Below the pieces are notes generated by a model. That model ran no database searches. It worked only from the letters and a program-made list of their open reading frames with translations, and had not been told where the DNA came from. Positions 9,465 through 18,995 of a stretch of DNA of 64,000 nucleotides are shown in pieces. Origin of the DNA: Deltaproteobacteria bacterium (GTDB taxonomy: Bacteria; Myxococcota_A; UBA796; SXON01); the NCBI GenBank assembly GCA_947486185.1, contig CANKTH010000005.1:33506-97505 (forward strand). Reading direction: 5' to 3'. The translations under genes were made by a program, and so were the position numbers. Numbering within the stretch: position 1 is the first letter of the stretch; the number at the start of each line of letters is the position of its first letter.

Positions 9465-10439
9465 TTATCCCGGCCGAGCCGCCGCGCGTCCCGCAGGGAG
9501 GAGCGCCACGAGCAGCACGGGCAGCTCCACCCACGCGTGAACCGCTGCCGGGATGCTGTAGATGTTCCGCGCCTCTGAGAAGTTGAGGAAGAACAGGACG
9601 AACGTGGCCCCTCCGCTGAGGAAGAGGAGCCGGTTGAAATCGGGCTCCGCCCATCGTGTCAGGAGTCTGGGGGCCTCGGCGACCCGCGGCGCGTCCAGGC
9701 GCGGAAGTACCGTGAGCACGACGAGGTAGTGCAGGCATTGACAGAACACCAACGCCGAGAAGAGGTCCTGTGCCCAAGGCCGCTCGTGGACCCAGGGTGG
9801 CAGATAGGCCGCATACTGTTGCCTGAGCTCGCCGCCGGTGAGCCAGTCGAGCTCAGGCCAAGCCGCGCCGGCCAGCGCGAGGAGCTGGCGGGGGAGGCCG
9901 GTGGCGATCACGAGGGGAGCGACAACGAAGAGCAGCCCGAGTCGCGTACGGCTCCACGGTCCTCCTCCTGGGGCCGCCCGGAGGAAGCCCACGGGCGTCC
10001 AGTTGTGCAGGCACGCCAGGAGCAGGATGGTCAGATAGGGATCCACGACCAGGCCGCCCCCAAGTACCAGGCCGGCGCACAGGCCCGCGGCGATCAGGCG
10101 CCGCCGTCCGAGCGCCAGGACGGTGAGCGCGAGCGCCGCGACGACCCCGAGCTCCAGCTGTATGCCCGCCGGGCCGTAGAGGATGCCCGCCACCCTGAGG
10201 CCGCGAATCAGCGCGACCCCGCCGAGGAGGCTCAGGAGCGCGGCCCCCACCGTGCCGAGGAAGAGGCCCGCAAACTGGCGCTCCACGTACCGGAGCTCGC
10301 TCAGCACGTGCGCGGGGCCGAAGAGCGCGAGCGTCGTGGCGTAGGTCAGGAGCGGCGCCGAGACGGCCGCGAACAGGGCGAGCGGCGGCACCACCAGGCT
10401 GAGGAGCTCGGGCCAGCGCCGCTGGGCGTCGGCGATCAA
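9465..10439 (-). CDS. Polytopic membrane protein of unknown function
   Basis: The likely start is a TTG at 10439 that overlaps the rhomboid gene's stop by 4 bases, giving 324 residues. Reading from further upstream only adds Arg-rich sequence that is antisense-like and overlaps the rhomboid gene. At least seven hydrophobic segments are visible, with conserved-looking polar points HVLSELRYVERQF, LACLHNWTPVGF and CQCLHYLVVL. I do not recognise the family. Translational coupling to the upstream rhomboid gene suggests a shared membrane role. Confidence 0.75.
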   Translation of the reverse strand: MIADAQRRWPELLSLVVPPLALFAAVSAPLLTYATTLALFGPAHVLSELRYVERQFAGLFLGTVGAALLSLLGGVALIRGLRVAGILYGPAGIQLELGVVAALALTVLALGRRRLIAAGLCAGLVLGGGLVVDPYLTILLLACLHNWTPVGFLRAAPGGGPWSRTRLGLLFVVAPLVIATGLPRQLLALAGAAWPELDWLTGGELRQQYAAYLPPWVHERPWAQDLFSALVFCQCLHYLVVLTVLPRLDAPRVAEAPRLLTRWAEPDFNRLLFLSGGATFVLFFLNFSEARNIYSIPAAVHAWVELPVLLVALLPAGRAAARPG

Positions 10440-12136
10440 GGAGGCGCCAGCTCGGCGGCGAGCCGCTGGAGAGCCCGGTTCTTCGGCGCCTCGGCGGCGG
10501 CGGCCACCGCGAGGGCGCGGGCCTCGTCGACCCGCCCGACCGCGGCTAGCGCACGTGCGACGCCGATCAGCACCCGGTGATCTCCGGGAAACCGAACCAG
10601 CGCAGCTCGCGCTTCGGCCTCGACCCGCTCCGGGGCACATCGGACGCGGATCGGCAGGCCGTCCTCGACGACCACGGGCTCAGCGGGCGCCAGCCGGCTG
10701 GCCTGATCGAGCGCGACGCAGGCCTCGGAGAGCGCCCCGGTAGCCAGCATCGCCTTGGCAAGGCCGAGTTGCGCTCGCCAGGAATCCTCTACAAAGCTAC
10801 GTTTAGCCTCTGTCTCCACGTCTAGAGGCGGGAACCGTACCTGATCGAGGAGCCGCGCCACCAAACGCTCCGCGAGCCAGCCCTGCTCCGATTCTACACG
10901 TGCGCTGCTCACGAAGTCGCCGCGAACCAGCAGGAGGCCGTCGGTGTTGCGGCCCTCGCCCTCGTCCTGCCAGGTCACCCGAAAGGGGGTCACCCGGTGT
11001 CCGTCGCGTTCGAGCTCGGGCAGACGCGCGATCTGGGCATCCGGGTAGAAACCCCGATAAATAGACAGTTCTTCCGCAAGCAGTGCGTCGAGGTCCTGGC
11101 CTCTGCTGGGCGAGGTGCCGCCGACCACGACCATCGGGGTGGACGCCGAACGAGCACCGAGCCCGCCGGTGGCCGCATAGCCCGGCGCCCAGGCCGCTGG
11201 CCGCGACCAGATGAGGCCGTCGTCCTTCTCTTCGACGAGCACAAGGAGGCCCGGTCCGGCCAGGGAGAGGGTGGCCGCTACGGCGAGCGAGACGCCAAGG
11301 GCAACGCCGCTGACACGCCGATTCCGGCGACGCTCGGGGCTGTCGGGCCCACCCACCTCAGGCCGCAAGAAGGGCATCACCAACACGCCTGCGATGAGGC
11401 CGCCCAGGTGTCCCCAGTTGTCGGTGCGCTCGGACGCGAGGCCGTTCAGGAAGACCCATATCGTAAACACAAGGATTACGGCGCCGAAAACGACGCGCGC
11501 CCTCCCGGGGAGCAGTCCGTCGTAGCGCCATCCCGTGACCACCGCGGCTGCCAGCAGGCCAAAATCTCCGCCTGACGCGCCGATCGACAGCGCCTCGGGG
11601 TTGCCGAAGGTGGCCAGCGCGCCGCCCGCCGCGACCGCGCTCCAGAACACGGCTCCGAGCGCCCACGGCCCGATCACGCGTTCGAGAAAATAGCCGGTGT
11701 ACGCGATCATCAGAACGTTCATCACCAGGTGCTCGATGCTCCCGTGCAACAGGCCGTAGCTGAAGATGCGCCAGCCCTCCCCGGACTCCAGGATCGCCGA
11801 GGAGCTGCGGCCGAAGCGGAGCACGAGGGCCTCATAGAGCTCGGTTCCTACGAGCCAGAGGTAGATCTGCAAGTTGATCGCGACGAGCAACGCCGTCATC
11901 CACACGACGGGCGGGTGGGTCCACCGCCTGCGCAGGGCCACGAGCGGACTCTCCGCCGCACGCTGGTACCGCTCCAGAGCGGACGCCGGAATGAAAGTTT
12001 CCGCCCCTTCCGGACGTACAGGCGTGTGAGGCCCGACAAAACCGTCATGTACGAGCTCTTCGAACTCGGTGAACGAGACCGTACGTACCGCGCGGTCCAG
12101 TTGGACTTCGACCCCCAACGTGCCTACCTGCAACAC
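10436..12136 (-). CDS. Rhomboid-family intramembrane serine protease with TPR tail
   Basis: The 566 residues start with a small soluble module (1-55, loosely like a GYF_2 domain: GFVGPHTPVRPEG, FIPASAL). A six-helix rhomboid core follows (about 75-275). The catalytic pair is visible: Ser188 in GASGG and His243 in NWGHLGG, plus the H-x3-N (His136/Asn140) of the oxyanion helix. Residues 300-566 are a soluble region ending in TPR-like helices. Rhomboids cleave transmembrane substrates inside the bilayer. The start codon lies only 23 bases from the divergent LON-domain gene. The downstream membrane gene overlaps by 4 bases. Confidence 0.9.
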   Translation of the reverse strand: MLQVGTLGVEVQLDRAVRTVSFTEFEELVHDGFVGPHTPVRPEGAETFIPASALERYQRAAESPLVALRRRWTHPPVVWMTALLVAINLQIYLWLVGTELYEALVLRFGRSSSAILESGEGWRIFSYGLLHGSIEHLVMNVLMIAYTGYFLERVIGPWALGAVFWSAVAAGGALATFGNPEALSIGASGGDFGLLAAAVVTGWRYDGLLPGRARVVFGAVILVFTIWVFLNGLASERTDNWGHLGGLIAGVLVMPFLRPEVGGPDSPERRRNRRVSGVALGVSLAVAATLSLAGPGLLVLVEEKDDGLIWSRPAAWAPGYAATGGLGARSASTPMVVVGGTSPSRGQDLDALLAEELSIYRGFYPDAQIARLPELERDGHRVTPFRVTWQDEGEGRNTDGLLLVRGDFVSSARVESEQGWLAERLVARLLDQVRFPPLDVETEAKRSFVEDSWRAQLGLAKAMLATGALSEACVALDQASRLAPAEPVVVEDGLPIRVRCAPERVEAEARAALVRFPGDHRVLIGVARALAAVGRVDEARALAVAAAAEAPKNRALQRLAAELAPP

Positions 12137-12159
12137 AGACCGTTTATCCTGAGGACCTC

Positions 12160-12810
12160 ATGAACCACGACGCGCTGGTCGAAGCCTGCCGGAACCTCGC
12201 CCTGTTCCCGCTCCCGGGCGTGGTGATGCTGCCGGGATTGATGATGCCGCTGCATGTGTTCGAGCCGCGGTATCGTCGGTTGGTGCTGGACTGTCTCGCG
12301 GAGAGCCGCCCGCTCGCCGTCCCGCAGATCATGCCGGGTCACGAGGTGCGTGCGCCCGACAGCCCGCCGCTGTTGAGCTACGCGGGGGTAGGGTTCATCG
12401 CGGGACATCGGGAACGACCCGATGGTCGATTCGACATCCTGCTCCAGCCGCTCGGTCGGGTGCGGCTGGGCGCCGAGATCGCGGGGGACGCGCCATATCG
12501 GAGCTGTGACGCTGAGCTCCTGCAGGACACTGAGGTGGACCCCGATCAGCTCCGTCGGGTCGGCGAGCGAATCCGGGCGCGGCTCCTGCTCCTGTTGGAG
12601 CGCTCGGGGGAGCGCGGTGAGGGCCTGGCCAGGATGGTGCGTGAGGCGCGGCCGGGCAGCCTCGCGGACGGCGCCGCGGGGCTGGTGCTCGACGACGCGG
12701 AGGTGCGCCAGCAGTTTCTGGCCGAGAACGATGCTTTACGCCGGGCGGCTATGGTCGAGGAGGCACTTTGCCTTCGTTCCCTGGATCCCAGCGCGGCGGC
12801 TGAGGCCTGA
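12160..12810 (+). CDS. LON substrate-binding-domain protein
   Basis: This 216-residue protein consists only of the N-terminal (LON/PUA-like) domain of Lon protease. The family opening is ALFPLPGVVMLPG, followed by MPLHVFEPRYRRLV, GVGFIAGHRE.PDGRFDILL and PLGRVRL. There is no AAA or protease domain. Stand-alone LON domains occur widely in bacteria and their role is not settled; peptide or protein binding is assumed. The gene is divergent from the rhomboid gene, and only 23 bases separate the two start codons, so promoters must lie within the opposing coding sequence or overlap closely. Confidence 0.88.
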   Translation: MNHDALVEACRNLALFPLPGVVMLPGLMMPLHVFEPRYRRLVLDCLAESRPLAVPQIMPGHEVRAPDSPPLLSYAGVGFIAGHRERPDGRFDILLQPLGRVRLGAEIAGDAPYRSCDAELLQDTEVDPDQLRRVGERIRARLLLLLERSGERGEGLARMVREARPGSLADGAAGLVLDDAEVRQQFLAENDALRRAAMVEEALCLRSLDPSAAAEA

Positions 12811-12902
12811 GGCCCCCCGCCCCTGGCCTCGGGTGCGCGCCCGCCGCGGTATCGCTCGACCGGCGGCGCCCTACTGCGCTACCCTGTCGACGCGGAGGCG
12901 CG

Positions 12903-13979
12903 ATGTGGCTCTGGGCCTTCTGGGTTGGCTGCGCGGAGCCGAAGTTCCCCGAGCTCGTCTCCGCGCGGGAGGCGTGGGAGCGGGGCGAAGTTGCGCGGCT
13001 CCGCGGAGACTATTCGTCGGCGGCGGCCGCTTATGCCGAAGCGCGCACCTTCGATCCGACCAGCGTGCCCCTCGCGCTCAGCCACGCCCAGGTGCTCGCC
13101 GCCGCGGGCGAGCTCGATCAGGCGGAGGCGCTGCTCACGCGGGTGGTGCAGGGACACCCGGATTCGGGTGAGGCATGGTACAACCGTGCTTGTTACCGCG
13201 TTCGCCTAGGAAGGCACGCAGATGCGGTGCCCGACCTCGCGCGCGCCCTGGAGCTCGGCGCGCGCTCACCTCTCCAGGCCGCCGCCGACCCCGATCTGGC
13301 GCCGGTCGCGCAGATGGAGGGGTTTGCCGCCTTGATCCCGCCGGTGCCCCTGCTGGTCTGGGTCACGGGCCCACCCGGGGCAGTGTTCATCGGGGGGATG
13401 GTGGAGATCGGGCTCCGGATCTTGTCCCTCCCGGACGACGAGCTCAAGGGCGGCTTGCACCTGCGTGTCGGCGCCGGGGATCCGGGCTGCCTGACGCTGG
13501 TCCGTGTCGTCGAGGATCAGGCGGAGGGTCCCGGCATCCGGGTGCGCGATCTCACGCTCCAGCTGCGCGCGACCGCTCCGTGCAACGCGAGTTTCCCGAG
13601 CTTGATCGTGGATGCCGACGGGGTCAGCGCCTCCACGCCGCCGGTGGTGGTGACGGTAGAGGCGCCGGCTGGGGTTGCCGGGGTCCCGGCGCCGCTGCCG
13701 GAGGAGCTGCCGATGCCCGGCGGGCTCCCGGGGGGCGAGCGGTTCCGCTTGGGTAGCCTCGGAGGGGGGGTGAGCGCGATGGGCCCGCCGTCGGCGCGGT
13801 TCAGCGCAGGTCCGGTGGGCGGCGCTGCACGGCGGCCGGATGTCTCGCTGGAGCTACGGCAGCAAGGCCAGCCGCGCGGCGCGGGAGGGTGGTGGCGTGG
13901 TCCGGGACCGCTCCAGGTGGACGCGGAAGGCTTTTCGGCGTTGAGCAAGACAATGGTGGCGCGCGACCTGGGCGACTGA
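12903..13979 (+). CDS. TPR-containing lipoprotein
   Basis: This 358-residue protein has a short leader with Cys10 (WVGCAE), a possible lipobox. Three TPR-type helix pairs are visible between about residues 20 and 130 ([19 protein letters not shown], then a [18 protein letters not shown] unit, then an alternating A/Y helix pair). A beta-rich middle (150-260) and a Pro/Gly-rich low-complexity C-terminus follow. The family is not recognised. It precedes the beta-oxidation operon by 92 bases, but its composition suggests an envelope adaptor rather than a metabolic partner. Confidence 0.75.
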   Translation: MWLWAFWVGCAEPKFPELVSAREAWERGEVARLRGDYSSAAAAYAEARTFDPTSVPLALSHAQVLAAAGELDQAEALLTRVVQGHPDSGEAWYNRACYRVRLGRHADAVPDLARALELGARSPLQAAADPDLAPVAQMEGFAALIPPVPLLVWVTGPPGAVFIGGMVEIGLRILSLPDDELKGGLHLRVGAGDPGCLTLVRVVEDQAEGPGIRVRDLTLQLRATAPCNASFPSLIVDADGVSASTPPVVVTVEAPAGVAGVPAPLPEELPMPGGLPGGERFRLGSLGGGVSAMGPPSARFSAGPVGGAARRPDVSLELRQQGQPRGAGGWWRGPGPLQVDAEGFSALSKTMVARDLGD

Positions 13980-14071
13980 GCGCGCCGCCGGCCTCGGGGA
14001 GCACGAGGTGTCGGGGGCGGGGCGCGGGCCCTGGCTCGGACGGCGTGATAGCCGCCGCTCGGGAGGGATGG

Positions 14072-15250
14072 ATGGATCCCGTCATCTGCATGCCACTTCG
14101 TACACCGATTGGCCGTTTCGGAGGCGGGTTATCCGCGATTCGTCCGGACGACCTCGCGGCCCTGACCCTGGCGGCGGTCGTCGAGCGCGCCGGCCTCGAT
14201 CCGGCGCTGATCGACGAGGTGATCCTCGGAAACGCCAACCAGTCGGGCGAGGACAACCGAAACGTGGCGCGGATGGCCTCGCTGCTCGCAGGATTTCCGC
14301 AGTCTGTGCCCGGATTTACGGTCAATCGTCTGTGCGCATCGGGCCTCGAGGCCGTCAACCAGGCGGCGCGGATGGTCCGTCTGGGGGACGCGACGGTGGT
14401 CCTCGCGGGCGGCGTGGAGTCGATGTCGCGTGCGCCCTACGTGATGCCACGTGGGGTCAACTTCCCCAAGATGGGCAACCTCACCGTCTACGACAGCTCT
14501 CTCGGCTGGCGCTTTCCCAATGCCAGGATGGAGGCGCTTTTCCCGCTGGAGCCGATGGGGGAGACCGCTGAGAACCTCGTGGATCGTCACGCTATCAGCC
14601 GCCAGGCCCAGGACGAGTTTGCCGCCCGTTCGCATCGGCTGGCGATCGAGGCTGATTTTTCCTCAGAGCTCATCGCCGTCCCACGGCCCAAGATGGACCC
14701 GCTGACCGCGGACGAGGGTCCGCGCGCCGATACGACGGTGGCCGCCTTGGCCCGCCTCCGTCCGGCATTTCGCGCCGGCGGGAGTGTCACAGCGGGCAAC
14801 TCCTCGACACTCAACGACGGGGCTGCGGCGATGCTGGTGGTCCATCCCGACCGCGCCCGGGAGCTTGGGCTCACGCCTGTGGCGACGATTCGTGGCGTCG
14901 CTTCCGCCGGGGTGGACCCTCGGGTCATGGGCATCGGGCCGGTGCCCGCGATCCAGAAGCTGCTTTCGCGCGCCGGATTGACGGTGGCCAGTATCGATCA
15001 GTTCGAGCTCAACGAGGCGTTCGCCGCACAGAGCCTCGCGGTGGTACAGGCGTTGAACCTTGACCTTGACCGCGTGAACCCGCGTGGTGGGGCGATCGCG
15101 TTGGGGCACCCGTTGGGTTGCTCGGGCGCCCGGATCCTCACGACGCTGGTGCACCACCTGCAACGGGTCGGCGGCCGTTACGGAGTGGCCTCCCTGTGTG
15201 TGGGTGTTGGCCAGGGCGTCGCGACGCTCGTCGAGCGGGTGGAGTCATGA
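14072..15250 (+). CDS. Acetyl-CoA/3-oxoacyl-CoA thiolase (PaaJ/PcaF-like)
   Basis: This 392-residue degradative thiolase has nucleophile Cys88 in [10 protein letters not shown], the [12 protein letters not shown] block, [10 protein letters not shown] and the catalytic GHPLGCSG near the C-terminus. The blocks [11 protein letters not shown] and LGWRFPN.RM are characteristic of PcaF/PaaJ (3-oxoadipyl-CoA) thiolases, so phenylacetate or aromatic catabolism is an alternative to ordinary beta-oxidation. The ATG at 14072 follows a strong GGGAGGG by 4-5 bases; a longer upstream reading is Gly/Arg-rich and was rejected. It overlaps the next gene by 4 bases (ATGA), so the two are translationally coupled. 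Confidence 0.92.
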   Translation: MDPVICMPLRTPIGRFGGGLSAIRPDDLAALTLAAVVERAGLDPALIDEVILGNANQSGEDNRNVARMASLLAGFPQSVPGFTVNRLCASGLEAVNQAARMVRLGDATVVLAGGVESMSRAPYVMPRGVNFPKMGNLTVYDSSLGWRFPNARMEALFPLEPMGETAENLVDRHAISRQAQDEFAARSHRLAIEADFSSELIAVPRPKMDPLTADEGPRADTTVAALARLRPAFRAGGSVTAGNSSTLNDGAAAMLVVHPDRARELGLTPVATIRGVASAGVDPRVMGIGPVPAIQKLLSRAGLTVASIDQFELNEAFAAQSLAVVQALNLDLDRVNPRGGAIALGHPLGCSGARILTTLVHHLQRVGGRYGVASLCVGVGQGVATLVERVES

Positions 15251-16377
15251 GCGCCTTGGTCACCCGGGAAGACTGGGGTCGTATCTCGGTTCTTTGCCTG
15301 AACCATCCGCCGGCGAACGGCTACAGCTACGCCATGCACCGGCAGCTCGATCAGCACGTGCTCGACCTACGGATGGACGTCGACATCGACGTGGTCGTGC
15401 TCCGCGGCGCGGGTGACCGTTTCTTCTGCGCGGGTGCTGACATCACGTACCTGCAGGGCCTCTCGCCCGAGGAAAAGTACGCCTTCTGCCTGCACGCCAA
15501 CGAGACGCTCCTCAGGATCGAGAACACGCCGAAGCTCTTCATCGCCGCGTTGAACGGGCATTGTGTGGGTGGGGGCCTCGAAATGGCGATGGCCTGCGAC
15601 CTGCGTATCGGCCGCGCGTCGGGCGAGAAAGCGCGCCTCGTCGGCCTCCCCGAAGTCCACCTCGGCGTCCTCCCCGGAACCGGAGGCACCCAGCGGTTGA
15701 CCCGGCTCGTCGGGCGGGCTGCCGCGCTGTCGATGATGCTCCATGGCGAGAACTTCTCGGTGGAGGAGGCCCTGGGGTTGGGCCTCGTACACCGGGTGTT
15801 GCCCGACCAGGACTGGTGGCGCCAGGTATCTGCGTTCGCCGAGTCCTTCTGCCGCCCGCACCGCTCGGCCGACGCGGTGGGTATGATCAAGCGGGCGGTG
15901 CTCGGAGGCGCCGACCTGCCTCTGGAGTCCGGACTCGCGCTCGAACGGGAGCTTCAACAAAGACTCTTTCAGGGTCCCGACGCGCGTGAGGGACTGCTCG
16001 CGTTCGCAGACAAACGGCGGCCCAACTTCGCGCCTTATCGAAAGATCGAGCCGCTTCCTGTTCATACGGTCTCCGGGGTCGCGTCGGAGCACACCGAGGA
16101 GGCGCCGCGGACGGCGACTGAGCCGGCCGCCAACACCTGGGTGCCCGACGCCCCGATCGGCGACGAGGTCCTCAACCTCTTGTCGCGTGAGGTGGTTGAG
16201 AAGTGGCGTGTGGTGCCGGTGCGGCTGCGCGGCGGCGCATTGCTGGTCGCTACCGCCGATCCCCGCAACGTCGTCGCTCAGGAGGCCCTGCGCGACGTCA
16301 CCGGTCTGGACATCACGCTCGTGCCCGCGTCCGAGCTCGACGTCGCGGTCGCGATCCACCGTTACTACCGGGCGTGA
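15247..16377 (+). CDS. Enoyl-CoA hydratase fused to a T2SSE-N/MshEN-like domain
   Basis: Residues 1-275 of 376 are a crotonase. [11 protein letters not shown] and [15 protein letters not shown] build the oxyanion hole, and [14 protein letters not shown] contains the catalytic-loop Glu/Gly region. A Pro/Thr/Glu-rich linker (about 280-305) follows. The last ~70 residues ([39 protein letters not shown], then TGLDITLVP with IHRYY at the end) read like the second half of the N-terminal domain of type II secretion/pilus ATPases, some of which bind cyclic di-GMP. Crotonases normally end after the first part. Start and stop overlap or closely abut neighbours in a thiolase-hydratase-dehydrogenase operon. 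Confidence 0.88.
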   Translation: MSALVTREDWGRISVLCLNHPPANGYSYAMHRQLDQHVLDLRMDVDIDVVVLRGAGDRFFCAGADITYLQGLSPEEKYAFCLHANETLLRIENTPKLFIAALNGHCVGGGLEMAMACDLRIGRASGEKARLVGLPEVHLGVLPGTGGTQRLTRLVGRAAALSMMLHGENFSVEEALGLGLVHRVLPDQDWWRQVSAFAESFCRPHRSADAVGMIKRAVLGGADLPLESGLALERELQQRLFQGPDAREGLLAFADKRRPNFAPYRKIEPLPVHTVSGVASEHTEEAPRTATEPAANTWVPDAPIGDEVLNLLSREVVEKWRVVPVRLRGGALLVATADPRNVVAQEALRDVTGLDITLVPASELDVAVAIHRYYRA

Positions 16378-16406
16378 GCGCGGCTCGGGCTCGAAATGGA
16401 GTTCTG

Positions 16407-17255
16407 ATGATATTTCCTCGTGTAAGTGTGATCGGCTCGGGTACCATGGGCCACGGCATTGCCCACGTCGCGGCCGGGGCGGGCTCCTCGGTGTTGCTCT
16501 ACGACATCGACGCGGAGCGGGTGGCCGCCGCGATCCAGAAGATCACCGCCAACCTCAACAAAGGTGTTGAGAAGGGCAAGGTGTCCGCCGCGGACCGCGA
16601 CGCGACGCTCGGCCGTATCCGGGGGGTGACGGTGCTGTCCGAAGCCGCCGAGGCGGACCTCGTGATCGAGGCGATCCCCGAGCGGATTGAGCTGAAGACC
16701 GACCTGTTCGTGGCGTTGGATGCACGTGCCAGCGCGGGGACGGTGTTTGCGACCAACACCAGCTCTTTGTCCGTGGCGGCGATTGGGGCGACCTTGCGCG
16801 ACCCCTCGCGCCTGGTGGGGCTCCATTTCTTCAACCCAGTTCACCTCATGCCGCTCCTGGAGGTGGTGGTCCACGCCGGCACGTCGCCCGAAGTTGCGGA
16901 GAAAGCCAGACAGTTCGGTGCCGAGATAGGGAAGGAGTGCATCACGGTGCGCGACTCCCCCGGATTTGCGAGCTCCCGACTCGGGATCGCGCTCGGAATG
17001 GAGGCGATCCGTATGCTCGAAGAGGGCGTTGCAAGCGCCGAAGATATCGACAAGGCGATGGTGCTCGGCTACCGTCACCCCGTCGGGCCGCTGCGGCTCA
17101 CCGACATGGTGGGCCTCGACGTTCGCCTGGCGATCGGTGAGTATCTCTTCGAAAAGCTGGGGAATCCGTCGTTCAACCCGCCGGAGCTCTTGCGACGCAT
17201 GGTCGCGGAGGGTCGGCTGGGCGCCAAGGTGGGTAAGGGCTTTTATCGCTGGTGA
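16407..17255 (+). CDS. 3-hydroxyacyl-CoA (3-hydroxybutyryl-CoA) dehydrogenase
   Basis: This 282-residue NAD-dependent dehydrogenase oxidises L-3-hydroxyacyl-CoA. The NAD fold is GSGTMGHGIAHVAA. The catalytic region is TNTSSLSVAAIG with LHFFNPVHLMPLLEVV (His-Asn), and the C-terminal helical domain has DSPGFASSRLGIALG and GYRHPVGPLRLTDMVGLD. The length equals Hbd/PaaH enzymes. The ATG follows a GGAG by 5 bases, and it is the third gene of the thiolase-hydratase operon, 29 bases after the hydratase. Together the three catalyse a complete beta-oxidation half-cycle, or run in reverse to make 3-hydroxybutyryl-CoA. Confidence 0.95.
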   Translation: MIFPRVSVIGSGTMGHGIAHVAAGAGSSVLLYDIDAERVAAAIQKITANLNKGVEKGKVSAADRDATLGRIRGVTVLSEAAEADLVIEAIPERIELKTDLFVALDARASAGTVFATNTSSLSVAAIGATLRDPSRLVGLHFFNPVHLMPLLEVVVHAGTSPEVAEKARQFGAEIGKECITVRDSPGFASSRLGIALGMEAIRMLEEGVASAEDIDKAMVLGYRHPVGPLRLTDMVGLDVRLAIGEYLFEKLGNPSFNPPELLRRMVAEGRLGAKVGKGFYRW

Positions 17256-17277
17256 GCGTCCCGCGGTCTCGGATCGC

Positions 17278-18354
17278 CTAGAACGCCGCCGTCAGCCTCT
17301 CGCCGGGCACCATCACGGGAGCCCGGGCCTCCAGCATCACCGGCACCTTCCACTCCGGAACAAGCACGTCGGCTTGGGCCTGTGCTGGCACGCTCTCTAC
17401 GGCGCCACCGACTGCGCGCACGGAGACGTCCACGCGGCTACCATCGGCGCGGGTGAGCACGACAGCCTCTCCGGGTTGAACTCGCGCCAGCACCACCGGG
17501 GGCACCCAAGCCGTCGCGGAGGCGGTGCTTCCGGCCGAGACCTGCCCGATCACGGTCCCCGCCGGCACCCATTGACCGACCACCCCCAACGAGCCCGCCA
17601 CCATCGGCACCGCATCACGCAGCGGTATGATAGCGCCGGTCACCACACCCGCGATCGGCGCGCGTAGGGTGTTGGCTTCCTGTTGCCCTCGAAGGAGGGC
17701 AAGCTCCGCCTCCAACGCGGCGATACCGGCGGCGATCGCATCGAGGTCCTGCCCGGCCCGCGCTTGAGCGCCTACGACGGCCCTCTCCAACGCCCCGATC
17801 TCGGCCAGTCGTGCCTCCAGCGACGCGCGCAGGCTGTCGCGCTCGGCGACCGCCTGATCCACCAGCGCCGCCGCCTCCCCGGCTCCGGCGGCGCTCATGC
17901 GCTCGACGAGGCGCTCCTGGCCGACGAGGAGCGCCCGTTCCCGAGCATACGCGACACGGGCGGCCGCAAGCTCTGCCCGCGCGCGCTCTGCGTCCCGCGC
18001 GAGCCGTGAGGTACGCTCCGAGTCTTCCGCCCCGAGGGCGCTTCCCGCGCTGGCGAGCTGCGCTTCGAGGCCGGCGATCTGCTGGTCCAGCCCGGGGATC
18101 GAGAGGGTCAGGATCGGGGTGCCCACGGCGACCCGATCTCCGGGCGCCACCCGTACGGAGGTGATCGTCCCGCCCTCAGGCGCGACGAGCAGCGCGCTGC
18201 CCCCGCTCGCGAGCACGACGGCGTTCCCTTGGAACTCGGCGCGGAGGAGCAGAAGCGCGGAGAGAAACGCCGCGCAGAGCCACACCGCGACGTTGATCGC
18301 CGTGCCGCGCCAGGACCTGAGGCGCCGCGAGAGTGGAACCGAGCTTCTCACCAT
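17278..18354 (-). CDS. HlyD-like membrane-fusion protein
   Basis: The 358 residues comprise a basic N-terminus and one transmembrane helix (about 20-40). A lipoyl-like half-motif follows (PEGGTITSVRVAPGDRV). A long Ala/Arg/Glu coiled coil runs from about 90 to 225. The second lipoyl half is LRAPIAGVVTG, and a beta-barrel domain ends the protein. This is the layout of periplasmic adaptors of tripartite exporters. No ABC or RND pump is next to it. It overlaps the DUF4956 gene by 7 bases, and both follow a VTC-domain gene, so it probably serves that unit rather than a classical exporter. Confidence 0.82.
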   Translation of the reverse strand: MVRSSVPLSRRLRSWRGTAINVAVWLCAAFLSALLLLRAEFQGNAVVLASGGSALLVAPEGGTITSVRVAPGDRVAVGTPILTLSIPGLDQQIAGLEAQLASAGSALGAEDSERTSRLARDAERARAELAAARVAYARERALLVGQERLVERMSAAGAGEAAALVDQAVAERDSLRASLEARLAEIGALERAVVGAQARAGQDLDAIAAGIAALEAELALLRGQQEANTLRAPIAGVVTGAIIPLRDAVPMVAGSLGVVGQWVPAGTVIGQVSAGSTASATAWVPPVVLARVQPGEAVVLTRADGSRVDVSVRAVGGAVESVPAQAQADVLVPEWKVPVMLEARAPVMVPGERLTAAF

Positions 18355-18995
18355 TCTTCTGCCCGTTCCTCCATCGTGACGTTGATCTGTGTGGTACCAC
18401 CGAGGTCCTGGATGGCCCGGATCAGCCCATCCTTATCATCTGGATTGTAGAGTCGAATCTCAAAACTGTACTCGGCCTCGCCGCCGGCCTCACGCCGCGC
18501 AAGCAGTGAGTGGGTTCGGCAGAAGCCCGCGATCGCGGCGTCGATGGCCTGGAGCGCCGCCTGGGTGCGGATGCGGAGCACACCCGCGTCGGTGTGGCGA
18601 GCACCAAATCCCGTAAAATGAAGCATCGCCGCAACAAATCCGATCGAGATCGTGCCGAGCATAGCGACGTAGGGATGACCGCCTCCGACGGCGACGCCGA
18701 CTGCGAGCGCGAGGAAAATGAAAGTTGTGTCACGTGCGTCACGCACTACGGTACGGAAACGGATGATCGCCAGCGCGCCAACCAGGCCGAAGGCGCGCGC
18801 GATGCTGTCGCCAACCACCTGCATGACCATGCCCACAATCATCGCGAGCATGACGATGCTGTGGACCATGTTTCGGGAGTAGGCGACGCCCCGGTGGGTC
18901 CAGACGTAGAGCCACGCGACGAGCTGCGCAAGCGTATAAGACAGCAACAAGGCGGTGAGCTGGGTGAGCAACAAGCTGGAGATGTCGTAGGGCAT
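18348..18995 (-). CDS. DUF4956 membrane protein
   Basis: This 215-residue protein has four transmembrane segments in its first 140 residues. The family block AFGLVGALAIIRFRTVVRDA is followed by TTFIFLALAVGVAVGGG. A cytosolic domain comes after the membrane part. DUF4956 proteins are regularly found beside VTC-domain proteins. The function is unknown, but the conserved RFRT..RD cytoplasmic loop suggests an ion or phosphate-linked channel. The start codon immediately abuts the VTC stop codon and the end overlaps the HlyD-like gene, so the three form one operon. Confidence 0.85.
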   Translation of the reverse strand: MPYDISSLLLTQLTALLLSYTLAQLVAWLYVWTHRGVAYSRNMVHSIVMLAMIVGMVMQVVGDSIARAFGLVGALAIIRFRTVVRDARDTTFIFLALAVGVAVGGGHPYVAMLGTISIGFVAAMLHFTGFGARHTDAGVLRIRTQAALQAIDAAIAGFCRTHSLLARREAGGEAEYSFEIRLYNPDDKDGLIRAIQDLGGTTQINVTMEERAEEW

